A DNA stretch of 64,000 nucleotides from Littorina saxatilis (lineage: Eukaryota; Mollusca; Gastropoda; Littorinimorpha; Littorinidae), in assembly GCF_037325665.1 (NCBI RefSeq), contig NC_090250.1:32271088-32335087 (forward strand), given 5' to 3'. A model generated the notes under the pieces. It was not told the origin of the DNA. It was given only the letters and a program-made list of their open reading frames with translations, and did no database searches. Positions 21,455 through 32,069 of the stretch are shown here, one piece after another. The position numbers and the translations under genes are program-made. Each line of letters opens with the position of its first letter. Within the stretch, counting starts at the first letter, position 1.

Positions 21455-21735
21455 GAGTCAACTTTGTGTGCAGACTCTCCTCGGTGTCCGAACACCCCCG
21501 TGTGTACACGCAAGCACAAGACCAAGTGCGCACGAAAAAGATCCTGAAATCCATGTCAGAGTTCGATGGGTTATAGAAACACGAAAATACACAGCATGCT
21601 TCCTCCGAAAACGGCGTATGGCTGCCTAATTGGCGGGGTAAAAAACGGTCATACACGTAAAATTCCACGCGTGCAAAAAAATAAAACCACGAGTGTACGT
21701 GGGAGTTTCAGCCCACGAACGCAGAAGAAGAAGAA
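21455..21735 (+). mobile_element. tRNA-SINE, 5'-truncated copy
   Basis: Same family as 12017-12402: GTGTACACGCAAGCACAAGA, AAAAGATCCTG, ACGGCGTATGGCTGCC and GTTTCAGCCCACGAACGCAG, cut here to TTTCAGCCCACGAACGCAG, then (GAA)n. The tRNA head is missing. Confidence 0.85.
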
Positions 21736-21799
21736 TAACTTCTGGCTTCAGTTTCTGACTTGAAATGGTATTACCGCACACAATCACAACAAAACTAGT

Positions 21800-21860
21800 T
21801 AAAGCATGTGCACGCACATATTCAATCGCACACTCACACGCACACAGACATACATGCATA

Positions 21861-21891
<31 letters not shown>

Positions 21892-21960
21892 CACACCACA
21901 CACACACACACACACCAACACACTCCCACTCCCCCACCCCCCAATCACACATCCTCCAGC
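21800..21960. repeat. (CA)n-rich tract
   Basis: Imperfect CA repeats ending in C-rich sequence. Confidence 0.9.
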
Positions 21961-22120
21961 TCCTCCTTATTAACTCCTTATGAACTTTCGTTGGGCTTAG
22001 AACGGTACTTTGAATGCACACAGTCATATCCCAGCCTAATCGTTTTCATTTGCGGTCTTATGCACATCCTTGTGTGAAGAATGCGAACAGAACAGAAATG
22101 CTACTTCAATTTGCTTCACT

Positions 22121-22609
22121 GCCGGTGTAACACGAGAAAATTACTCCCACGAAATTTTTACTCCGGAATAAAAATTTCGTACGACAATTTTACTCCCTTT
22201 ACGAAAATAATACTCCCCCATAACACGAGAAAATTACTTCACAAGACAGGTGTGTACCGAGTAAACATTTTGTACGAAAATGTTACTCTCCGGACGAATA
22301 AATAACGAAGAAATTACTCCATCCTAACACGAGCAATTAACTTCCCACGCCAGGTGTACGCAACTTTTACTCCCCTGTCCTCTGTTAGTCTTGGTGGCGG
22401 AAGGGGTGGAGGGAGGGTAGCGCGACATTCGTTTGTGCGAGATCACATATTGGCATCATCCCTTCGCCCGCATACCATTATCGCGTACGAGATTTTTACT
22501 GGAAGCAAAATATTTGGGGAGTTAACATTTTGTGGAGGGAGTAATTTGTTCGTGTCTTGGGGAGTTCTTTTCTCGTACGACAGGTGTAACAATTTCGTGT
22601 TACACCGGC
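22121..22609. mobile_element. MITE with GCCGGTGTAACACG ends
   Basis: 14-bp perfect terminal inverted repeat GCCGGTGTAACACG (22121-22134) and its complement (22596-22609). The interior repeats short ATTACTCC and TTTTACTCC blocks and shows several CGTACGA motifs. 489 bp, non-coding. No target duplication could be fixed. Confidence 0.7.
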
Positions 22610-22689
22610 TTGGGGTTTCCGCTGCTGTTACACAATTAGCCAAGCAGAGAAGATTAGCTGAAAGGATAAGTGAATTACAACAAACACAA

Positions 22690-23022
22690 CACTTCGAGAC
22701 CCCCCCGCGGGTTAGAGGGAAGAATTTACCCGATGCGATCCCCAGCATGTCGTAAGAGGCGACAAACGGATTCTGTTTCTCCTTTTACCCTTGTTAAGTG
22801 TTTCTTGTATAGAATATAGTCAATTTTTGTAAAGAGTTTAGTCAAGCAGTATGTAAGAAATGTTAAGTCCTTTGTACTGGAAACTTGCATTCTCCCAGTA
22901 AGGTCATTATATTGTACTACGTTGCAAGCCCCTGGAACAAATTTTTGATTAGTGCTTTTGTGAACAAGAAACAATTGACAAGTGGCTCTATCCCATCTTC
23001 CCCCTTTCCCCGTCGCGATATA
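22690..23022 (+). mobile_element. SINE-family-H, long fragment
   Basis: Contains the upstream body of the family whose tail appears at 12492, 15320 and 61984: ATGTCGTAAGAGGCGACAAA, AAACTTGCATTCTCCCAGTA, GAACAAGAAACAATTGACAA and CCCCGTCGCGATATAACC. The (GAAA)n end is missing. Confidence 0.7.
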
Positions 23023-23690
23023 ACCCTGAATATAGCGATGTAACACGTTTTCTGAAATTCGAGTAGAGTTCTAAAGTGTACGACGCCTAGACAGGCGAGT
23101 TGTTAATCATTCTGGGTGGATCAAGAGACGAGGTCTAGACTTGTTGTTTGTTTGTTAGTCTATCATCTTCTCAGTCATTTATTCGCTTGCATAATATTAA
23201 AATATTCTTCATGACGCTAATCGCGGCCGTCAGACATCAGTCGAGAGGCGCTTTAGAAAATGAATGTGACATCAAAATTCAACTTTGTACACATTAACAA
23301 AAATCAGGCAATTACACAGCATTGATCATAAAGTCTAGACAAATAGCACTCATATATTAAACCCCAGTCACACATAGACGCCGCTTCTTCTACGATGGAA
23401 AAGTGTCCGAGAGCGTGGCCAATCGTCGGCCAAACGTGGGAGGATCTCCATGAGCGTGGTTTGGTCGGGATGGGATCTGCTCGGTGGGGAAGCTGCACGC
23501 TCTCCCAAAGCTTATTTTGAACTGCACAAAACAAGCGTAGCCGGGTCGTGGCACAGTACAGTCGTAATGCAGTTGTTGTTATTTAATTTGCCATGTGCTG
23601 CATTTTGACGGCGATATGCCCCGATTTCTTCTTTTTTTTCAGATCGGAGTGATCGGCATGGTCTTCGTATTAGGACGTAGAGCTATAAGA
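23023..23690. other. No gene seen
   Basis: No recognisable coding or repeat feature; a G-run of about 45 bp follows at 23695-23740. Confidence 0.5.
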
Positions 23691-23822
23691 CGGGAGGAGG
23701 GGGGGGGGGCGCGAGGGGGGGGGGGGGGTGGGGGGGTACGGGTCGGACGAACCTGTCCGGCCACCCACGGACACTGCTCATTACTGTAACTCACTGTTTA
23801 CTCAAGTGAATTTAAAAAAAAC

Positions 23823-24661
23823 CAAGTAGCGTAAGGCGAAATTACTACATTTAGTCAAGCTGTGGAACTCACAGAATGAAACTGAACGTAGTCCGCCGCT
23901 AGTGCAAAAGGCAGTGAAAGTGACGAGCCTGTTTGGCCCGGTAGCGGTTGCGCTGTGCTTCATAGCACGCTTTACTGTACCTCTCTTCGTTTGAACTTTC
24001 TGAGCGTGTTTTTAATCCAAACATATCATATCTATATGTTTTTGGAATCAGAAACCGACAAGGAATAAGGTGAAATAGTTTTTAAAACGATTTCAGAAAT
24101 TTAATTATGATCATAATTTTTATATTTTTAATTTTCAGAGCTTGTTTTTAATCCAAATATAACATATTTATATGTTTTTGGAATCAGAAAATGATGAAGA
24201 ATAAGATGAACGTAAATTTAGATCGTTTTATAAAAAAATTGTTTTTTTTTACAATTTTCAGATTTTTAATGACCAAAGTCATTAATTAATTTTTAAGCCA
24301 CCAAACTGAAATGCAATACTGAAGTCCGGCCTTTGTCGAAGATTGCTTGGCCAAAATTTCAATCAATTTGATTGAAAAATGAGGGTGTGACAGTGCCGCC
24401 TCAACTTTTTCAAACAGCCGGATATGACGTGATCAAAGACATTTATCGAAAAAAAGAAAAAAACGTCCGGGGATATCATTCCCAGGAACTCTCATGTCAA
24501 ATTTCATAAAGATCAGTCTAGTAGTTTAGTCTGAATCGCTCTACACACACACACAGACACACACACACAGACACACACACACACACATACACCACGACCC
24601 TCGTCTCGATTCACCCCTCTATATGTTAAAACATTTAGTCAAAACTTGACTAAATGTAAAA
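23823..24661 (+). mobile_element. Repeat E, copy 1 (about 850 bp)
   Basis: Opens CAAGTAGCGTAAGGCGAAA and ATTTAGTCAAG; closes with a hairpin ATTTAGTCAA/TTGACTAAAT separated by three bases at the very 3' end. Internal landmarks: CCAAACATATCATATCTATA, GACAGTGCCGCCTCAAC, ACCACGACCCTCGTCTCGAT. Other copies: 27336-27705 (3' part), 29225-30106, 34262-35118 (minus), 50673-50842 (minus, 5' part). Non-coding. The terminal hairpin is compatible with a Helitron-like or foldback element; not proven. Confidence 0.8.
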
Positions 24662-25055
24662 ACACGGTTTGGTCATGTTTCTGTTAAACTGGATCCTTAT
24701 GTTTCTGATCAACTGGATCCTCATGATCACAAACGATGTGATCGTCATCGTCCCTACCGACATTGTGGCATTCATTGCAAGGGAGATAACATAGGACAAC
24801 ACATGTTCGGCGTTTCTTGTTCATTCTGTTGTTGTCTCCCTTCTTTAACGAAAAATTCCTAGGTTTTGAAGTTTCTCCAAAACCTTCATCATCGAATGCC
24901 GAACTGTATCAAACCCCTCAGGATTTGTTTTGTTTTTAAATGGTTGTAATTGAAGATTTATTTTTGCTGGGCGGTGTTTTGTTTATGCCTTGTGACGATA
25001 CAATGCTTGTTTTGATTCTACCAGCCTGAGTTTTACACAGAAAAGTCATCCTTGT

Positions 25056-25325
25056 ATGCGCTGTGCAGCCGCAAACTGCAACAACTCGTCGTTAACCCAA
25101 GGCGTTTCCTTGTACCCGTTCTCTCATAATAATCTGAGTTTCTTGGGGAAATTAAGGACGATGTTTGTACAGTAAAAGCCTGTCGATTTCAAAGTGTTGG
25201 GCACTTTCTGGACATAATAGATTTCACCAAGTTTCTGCAGCACATGTTGGTGTTTCAACTAAAACAAAATGTTGTGGCCACTGGCAGGCTGACAAAACCG
25301 AGTAAGTCCATTTTGTTCAAAAAGG
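25056..25325 (+). pseudogene. THAP-domain relic, copy 1
   Basis: From an ATG at 25056: MRCAAANCNNSSLTQGVSLY then PFSHNN, with the C-x4-C zinc pair, the conserved aromatic-proline and a LSFLGKL block. After a stop the THAP pattern resumes as PVDFKVLGTFW and, in another frame, GHFLD and NVVATGR. Broken by stops and frame changes. Same gene family as the copies at 28110 and 58315. Confidence 0.6.
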
Positions 25326-25671
25326 ATTTTTTTTCGTTCATCAAAAAGTAGAAATCAATGCGCATCTTTTGTGTTAATTTCGACTTTGTAGAGTGCTTAG
25401 ATAAGGCGATATGGACAAGTAAGTCCACAACCAAAAACAACTTTTTAGTGTACATGAATGTTTTGGCAAAACCAAGTAAGTCCAAGGGGTTTCCAATTTT
25501 CGTATAATGGTAGTTTCACAATTGTTCTCAGATGATTCATACAAAAAAGACGTCATATAAAGTTTAGAACACACAAATGACGTCATTCGATTAGGTGAGA
25601 CTTAATGACGTCGCCTTATGACGTTTTATTTCAAACATTTTTCTTCTCTAACTGATTCTCCTGACGATCCT

Positions 25672-26066
25672 TGTCTCCCCACCTCCCTCCCTCCCTCCCT
25701 CGCCCCTACCCTATCTCTCTCTTTCTCTCCCTCTCTCGCTATCTCTTTCCCTTCCTTCCTCCCTCTCTCTATTTCCCTATCTCCATCATTCTCTCTGATC
25801 CGCCCTCCCTTTCGCTCTCTCCTCCCCCCTCTCTTCCGCCACCCCTCTCTCTCTCTCTCCCACCCCACCTCCCTATCTCACCCCCTTCCCTCTCTCACTC
25901 CCTCCCTCCTCTCTGTCTCCCTCCATCCCACTATCTCTTTCCCTCCCTCCCTCTCTCCCCTCTCTTTTCTCTCTCCCTCCCTTCATCCCTCCCACACTCT
26001 CTCTCCCTCCCTCCCTCCCCTCTCTCTCCCTCCCTCTCTCTTCCACCTCCCTATCTTCCTCTCTCT
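25672..26066. repeat. CT-rich (TCCC/TCTC)n tract
   Basis: Polypyrimidine run of about 400 bp. Long open frames on both strands (Pro/Ser/Leu one way, Arg/Glu/Gly the other) are composition artefacts. Duplicated at 28730-29106. Confidence 0.95.
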
Positions 26067-26383
26067 AAAGAGGGCAAGAGTAAGAATTGTGCAGAGAATG
26101 TTCTGCATTGACACAGATGTAAAACATGTTAAATTGTTACAACTTTAAACACGCCAGTAAATACAGCAAAACTCGACTAAATGTAAAAAGATGAAGAAGA
26201 AGAAAAGAGCCGAGATAAGCATGTCTACGGCTATTGTACAGAGATTATGTTTAGTTCCAACGATGTCCTCTGATCTGTCGAGTATATAATTATGTCCCAT
26301 CTAACGTCGCTGTAAGAAAAAGAACAAAAACTACAGCTCCAATTTTCTAAAGCAAGTATGCATTTATGCTTCACGTTAGGATG

Positions 26384-27335
26384 TTAAAGGCACAGTACGC
26401 CTCCCGTAAACCATCACAGATACTGTCAGGCTTTTACACACAGTACAAACACCCTTGCGTTTAAACACTCACCGCTTGAGAACATCCTAGGTGCCCTACG
26501 TAAAAAGCGAATAATTTTCAAAGAATTAATTTTGCGAATTGTCTGATCAGACAATCGGATGGTGCGTTTTGGTGCTAGACCTAACTTTTAAAATCTCAAT
26601 AATAAATTGACAGCTTGTTACACAAACATTCTTAAATCATTAAAAAAAAAAGAAGTTTTTCATAAAGACAAGATCAGTACAATTCGATGTTTTGAAAGTT
26701 TGAACAAAGAAAAGCCCGGAAGCAGGGTCACGCAAGGTCGTGGTTCTCGTAGCAGACGACGGTTATGCCTATCGCCAGTTCCTCTGAACAGTCAAAAGCC
26801 ATCGCTAGAGTTCGTGTGAATCGCAGCCGTTTGTTGCGTTTAGATTCAGAGGTACATAATAACGTGATATTGCAAATAAGCTTACAGCGAGTCGCATTGA
26901 AATCACAAACTGACGACTACATTGTGAAACAAGAAGGGCAAAGCCCATACGACTCACATGCTTGACCTTGACCTTTACATGACCTTGACCTTCAGGGTCA
27001 AGGTCAAATAACTAAACCTAGCAATGACATCATACACTAAGAACTGCTTTACACATTTTTCCTACCAAAATACATGTGACCTTGACCCAAGGTCAAGGTT
27101 ATCCAAGGTCATGCAACACAAAGCTGTTAATTCAAGACATAGGAAGTACAATGGTGCTTATTGGCTCTTTCTACCATGAGATATGGTCACTTTTAGTGGT
27201 TCACTACCTTATTTTGGTCACATTTCATAAGGGTCAAAGTGACCTTGACCTTGATCATATGTGACCAAATGTGTCTCATGATGAAAGCATAACATGTGCC
27301 CCACATAATTTTTAAGTTTGAAACAGTTATCTTCC
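26384..27335 (+). mobile_element. TTAA-type MITE, left part, with repeat D
   Basis: Left end TTAA then AGGCACAGTACGCCTCCCG as at 32070; repeat D begins at 26928. The right end was lost at the duplication breakpoint. Confidence 0.75.
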
Positions 27336-28109
27336 ACCAAACTGAAATGCAATACCGAAGTTCGGCCTTCGTCGAAGATTGCTTGGCCAAAATTTCAATC
27401 AATTTGATTGAAAAATGTGGGTGTGACAGTGCCGCCTCAACTTTTTCAAACAGCCGGATATGACGTGATCAAAGACATTTATAGAAAAAAAGGAAAAAAA
27501 CGTCCGGGGATATCATTCCCAGGAACTCTCATGTCAAATTTCATAAAGATCGGTCTAGTAGTTTAGTCTGAATCGCTCTACACACACACACACAGACAGA
27601 CAGACAGACACACACACACACACACATACACCACGACCCTCGTCTCGATTCACCCCTCTATATGTTAAAACATTTAGTCAAAACTTGACTAAATGTAAAA
27701 ACACGGTTTGGTCATGTTTCTGTTAAACTGGATCCTTATGTTTCTGATCAACTGGATCCTCATGATCACAAACGATGTGATCGTCATCGTCCCTACCGAC
27801 ATTGTGGCATTCATTGCAAGGGAGATAACATAGGACAACACATGTTCGGCGTTTCTTGTTCATTCTGTTGTTGTCTCCCTTCTTTAACGAAAAATTCCTA
27901 GGTTTTGAAGTTTCTCCAAAACCTTCATCATCGAATGCCGAACTGTATCAAACCCCTCAGTATCAAACCCCTCAGGATTTGTTTTGTTTTTAAATGGTTG
28001 TAATTGAAGATTTATTTTTGCTGGGCGGTGTTTTGTTTATGCCTTGTGACGATACAATGCTTGTTTTGATTCTACCAGCCTGAGTTTTACACAGAAAAGT
28101 CATCCTTGT

Positions 28110-28378
28110 ATGCGCTGTGCAGCCGCAAACTGCAACAACTCGTCGTTAACCCAAGGCGTTTCCTTGTACCCGTTCTCTCATAATAATCTGAGTTTCTTGG
28201 GGAAATTAAATACGAGGTTTGCACAGTAAAAGCCTGTCGATTTCAAAGTGTTGGGCACTTTCTGGACATAATAGATTTCACCAAGTTTCTGCAGCACATG
28301 TTGGTGTTTCAACTAAAACAAAATGTTGTGGCCACTGGCAGGCTGACAAAACCGAGTAAGTCCATTTTGTTCAAAAAG
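28110..28378 (+). pseudogene. THAP-domain relic, copy 2
   Basis: Near-identical to the relic at 25056, same ATG and CAAANCNNSS start and the same internal breaks, so the gene was already dead when the segment was duplicated. A THAP C-terminal-half exon in the same orientation follows at 31358. Confidence 0.6.
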
Positions 28379-28729
28379 GATTTTTTTCGTTCATCAAAAA
28401 GTAGAAATCAATGCGCATCTTTTGTGTTAATTTCGACTTTGTAGAGTGCTTAGATAAGGCGATATCAACAAGTAAGTCCACAACCAAAAACAACTTTTTA
28501 GTGTACATGAATGTTTTGGCAAAACCAAGTAAGTCCAAGGGGTTTCCAATTTTCGTATAATGGTAGTTTCACAATTGTTCTCAGATGATTCATACAAAAA
28601 AGACGTCATATAAAGTTTAGAACACACAAATGACGTCATTCGATTAGGTGAGACTTAATGACGTCGCCTTATGACGTTTTATTTCAAACATTTTTCTTCT
28701 CTAACTGATTCTCCTGACGATCCTTGTCT

Positions 28730-29106
28730 CCCCACCTCCCTCCCTCCCTCCCTCGCCCCTACCCTATCTCTCTCTTTCTCTCCCTCTCTCGCTATCTCTT
28801 TCCCTTCCTTCCTCCCTCTCTCTATTTCCCTCCCTCCATCATTCTCTCTATTCCGCTCTCTCCTCCCCCCTCTCTTCCGCCACCCCTCTCTCTCTCTCTC
28901 CCACCCCACCTCCCTATCTCCCCCCTTCCCTCTCTCACTCCCCCCCTCCTCTCTGTCTCCCTCCATCCCACTATCTCTTTCCCTCCCTCCCTCTCTCCCC
29001 TCTCTTTTCTCTCTCCCTCCCTTCATCCCTCCCACACTCTCTCTCTCTCCCTCCCTCCCCTCTCTCTCCCTCCCTCTCTCTTCCACCTCCCTATCTTCCT
29101 CTCTCT
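28730..29106. repeat. CT-rich tract, duplicate copy
   Basis: Duplicate of 25672-26066 with a few small deletions. Confidence 0.95.
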
Positions 29107-29224
29107 AAAGAGGGCAAGAGTAAGAATTGTGCAGAGAATGTTCTCCATTGACACAGATGTAAAACATGTTAAATTGTTACAACTTTAAACACGCCAGTAA
29201 ATACAGCAAAACTTGACCAAATGT

Positions 29225-29999
29225 AACAAGTCGCGTAAGGCGATAATACAATATTTAGTCAAGTATTTGTCGAACTCACAGAATGAAACTGAACGCAACG
29301 CAACGCAGCAAGACCGTATACTCGTAGCATCGTCACTCCACCGCCCGTGGCAAAGGCAGTGCCCGTGGAATTGACAAGAAGAGCGGGTATATTCGTTGCG
29401 CTGAGAAGGATAGCACGCTTTTCTGCACCTCTCTTCGTTTTAACTTTCTGAGCGTGTTTTTAATCCAAACATATCATATCTATATGTTTTTGGAATCAGG
29501 AACCGACAAGGAATAAGATGAAAGTGTTTTTAAATTGATTTCGAAAAAAAAAATGTTGATAATAATTTTTATATATTTAATTTTCAGAGCTTGATTTTAA
29601 TCCAAATATAACATATTTATATGTTTTTGGAATCAGCAAATGATGGAGAATAAGATAAACGAAATTTGGATCGTTTTATAAAGTTTTATTTTTTTTTACA
29701 ATTTTCAGATTTTTAATGACCAAAGTCATTAATTAATTTTTAAGCCACCACATTGAAATGCAATACCGAAGTCCGGGCTTCGTCGAAGATTACTTGACCA
29801 AATTTTCAACCAATTTGGTTGAAAAATGAGTGCGTGACAGTGCCGCCTCAACTTTCACGAAAAGCCGGATATGACGTCATCAAAGACATTTATCAAAAAA
29901 ATGAAAAAAACGTTCGGGGATTTTATACCCAGGAACTCTCATGTCAAATTTCATAAAGATCGGTCCAGTAGTTTAGTCTGAATCGCTCTACACACACAC

Positions 30000-30030
<31 letters not shown>

Positions 30031-30106
30031 CACGCACATACACCACGACCCTCGTTTCGATTCCCCCTCGATGTTAAAATATTTAGTCAAAACTTGACTA
30101 AATATA
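29225..30106 (+). mobile_element. Repeat E, copy 3, present only in unit 2
   Basis: Full-length: AACAAGTCGCGTAAGGCG start and ACTTGACTAAATATAAAAA end. Unit 1 has just AAAACTCGACTAAATGTAAA at the same place (about 26168-26190). The element is therefore flanked by short copies of its own end motif. Confidence 0.85.
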
Positions 30107-30541
30107 AAAAGATGAAGAAGAAGAAAAGAGCCGAGATAAGCATGTCTACGGCTATTGTACAGAGATTATGTTTAGTTCCAACGATGTCCTCTGTTCCGTC
30201 GAGTATATAATTATGTCCCATCTAACGTCACTGTAAGAAAAAGAACAAAAACTACAGCTCCAATTTTCTAAAGCAATTATAGACGATGTTCGGAAATAAC
30301 AAGGGAAGCAACCGCGTTTCAAAATAGTGTCTGCGTACGAGTTGCGCCGCCTATCACCGGGTCAAAGGAAAATGGCTGCGATGTTGACATAAACACATTG
30401 TTGTGGCATGGGTGTTTTAGATCGAATTCGTCCATTTGCTGAACGTTACATGGGCCTTAAACGTTGTGCATGGGGAACATGCACATCAGATTCCAGATAT
30501 CCTCATCGATCCCCAGGTGTACGCTTTGTACTAATATTCTA

Positions 30542-30826
30542 CAGGGGCGGATCAGTTGCTTTGTAAGGGGGGGGGCACTTTGAATCGAAAGTGAATGTGA
30601 TGGGCGCGAAGCGCCCGAATTTGCTAGGGGGGTCCGGGGGCATGCCCCCCCGGAAAAAAAATTTGCCCAAAGAAGCAAAATGGTGCCATCTGGTGCCATT
30701 TGAACTTAGAAATGGTCATAAAATCAGCATAGAAAAATCTTTTTTTGTTCTTCTTTTTTTTTCTTTTTTTTTTCGGGGGGGGGGCACGTGCCCCCTGTGC
30801 CCCCCCCCCCCCCTCGTCCGCCCCTG
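30542..30826. mobile_element. hAT-type MITE, 5-bp target duplication
   Basis: Ends CAGGGGCGGA and TCCGCCCCTG are inverted repeats; the flanking duplication is TTCTA (30537-30541 and 30827-30831). GC-rich runs, GGGGGCATGCCCCCC in the middle and a poly-G/poly-C right end. Same terminal bases and duplication length as the hAT at 16728-19678, so probably mobilised by that group. Confidence 0.8.
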
Positions 30827-31357
30827 TTCTAGTTAATTATTGGTCTTCTTCAAAATCGTTTCGAGTTGTCACAAAGAAAAGGAAAGTGAGCAGCAGAATC
30901 ACACCACACATTCATGCAAGTTATCTAAGAGTAAGACATACACTTAGCGAAGGTCAATGTTCATTTGTTTGTTTGTTGTTCTTGTTTAACCATTTACCTT
31001 GTCAGGACCATTTGCATGTTGTGATGGGAGTAATCTGAGAATTACATGCAGTTGACACTGCCCAGTTAAATGTGCACTCAGTTATCTCCCTACTCAGTTT
31101 AACGAAATCACAGAGAGAGAATGTTGAAAAAAGGAAGATGAAGCAATAACTTGCTCACTCTATGATACTAATTTTGTCACACTGAGTGACAGTATAAATT
31201 AAATATTGCACTTTGAGTTTTCTAAGTCTTATTCTGATGGGCTGTTAAGAATAGCAGTCTACATTATTTTCACTGTTCAGGACTATAATATGTGACAGAT
31301 ATTATAAATGCCTCCAGTCCACTGTTTTTTTTTTTAATGAGCCCTTTTTTATTGCAG

Positions 31358-31522
31358 CATTTTAAAGATGGATGGCCAAGTGAGGAGAACCCTGACCCTT
31401 TGAGTGCAGGTACATCAGAAAATGATCAACCAAAGAAACGAAAGCTGCCCTTGAAGCGTTCTCAGCCCCCACCCCCCAAGATTCGGAAACTTACAGCCGC
31501 ACGAATTCTTGCTTCTTTGGGG
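31358..31522 (+). CDS. THAP-like C-terminal-half exon
   Basis: Acceptor TTTTTATTGCAG, donor GGTATA; open for 55 codons: HFKDGWPSEENPDP, then a basic proline-rich linker KKRKLPLKRSQPPPPK. The HFxDGxPxxxNPxP pattern matches the second half of a divergent THAP-type zinc finger, where the H is the last zinc ligand. The KKRK run would serve as a nuclear localisation signal. The first half could be supplied by the relic at 28110, but no joining exon was found. Function beyond DNA binding is unknown, and it may be a leftover of the dead locus. Confidence 0.5.
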
Positions 31523-31783
31523 GTATACAATTTATTGAGATTATTTATTCTTTTAACCCTTTTTCACATTTGTTATGTGTATGTGCAGGTGTGTATGGTT
31601 AGTGCTGGCTGTATACCACAGGTTTTTAATTGTTCAAATCTTTCTTATTCATCACAAAACTTATCGTTCACAGTAGTGTTGACAATATCGAGAAAAAGAC
31701 TTGTTTTGATTGAAATAAAAATAGTTTTTTCAGGTGAATGGTGAACATGACAGAAAAGTCTGGGAGCTTACAGAACAAACATC

Positions 31784-31927
31784 ACCGACTGCATGCAAGT
31801 TATCACCGACTGCATGCAATTAACTTGCATGCAAGTTATCTAAGACTGCATGCAAGTTATCTAAGACTGCATGCACGTTATCTAAGACTGCATGCAAGTT
31901 ATCTAAGACTGCGTGCAAGTTATCTTG
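31784..31927 (+). repeat. 21-bp tandem repeat
   Basis: About six units of GACTGCATGCAAGTTATCTAA with substitutions. A single related unit lies near 30910. Flanking 80-bp blocks at 30957-31038 and 31957-32040 are also duplicated about 1 kb apart. Confidence 0.85.
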
Positions 31928-32069
31928 GACAGGTAGAATGCTTAAACAAAAGTCAATGTTCATTTGACTTGTTTGTTGTTCTTGTTTGAACCATTTACCT
32001 TTTCAGGACCATTTGCATTTTGTGATGGGAGTAATCTGAAAGTATGCATTTATGCTTCACGTTAGGATG

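Larger units (their letters stand above)
24297..27335 (+). repeat. Tandem segmental duplication, unit 1
   Basis: Starts inside repeat E and ends inside repeat D. Unit 2 begins immediately at 27336 with the same sequence. At the junction GTTATCTTCCA meets CCACCAAACTG, sharing CCA, a microhomology breakpoint. Unit 1 lacks two segments that unit 2 has: repeat E (29225-30106) and 30278-32040. Confidence 0.9.

Noticed and set aside
25618-29188. Ser/Pro/Leu-rich and Arg/Glu-rich frames over the CT tracts
   Set aside because: Pure composition effect of a polypyrimidine repeat, mirrored on both strands.
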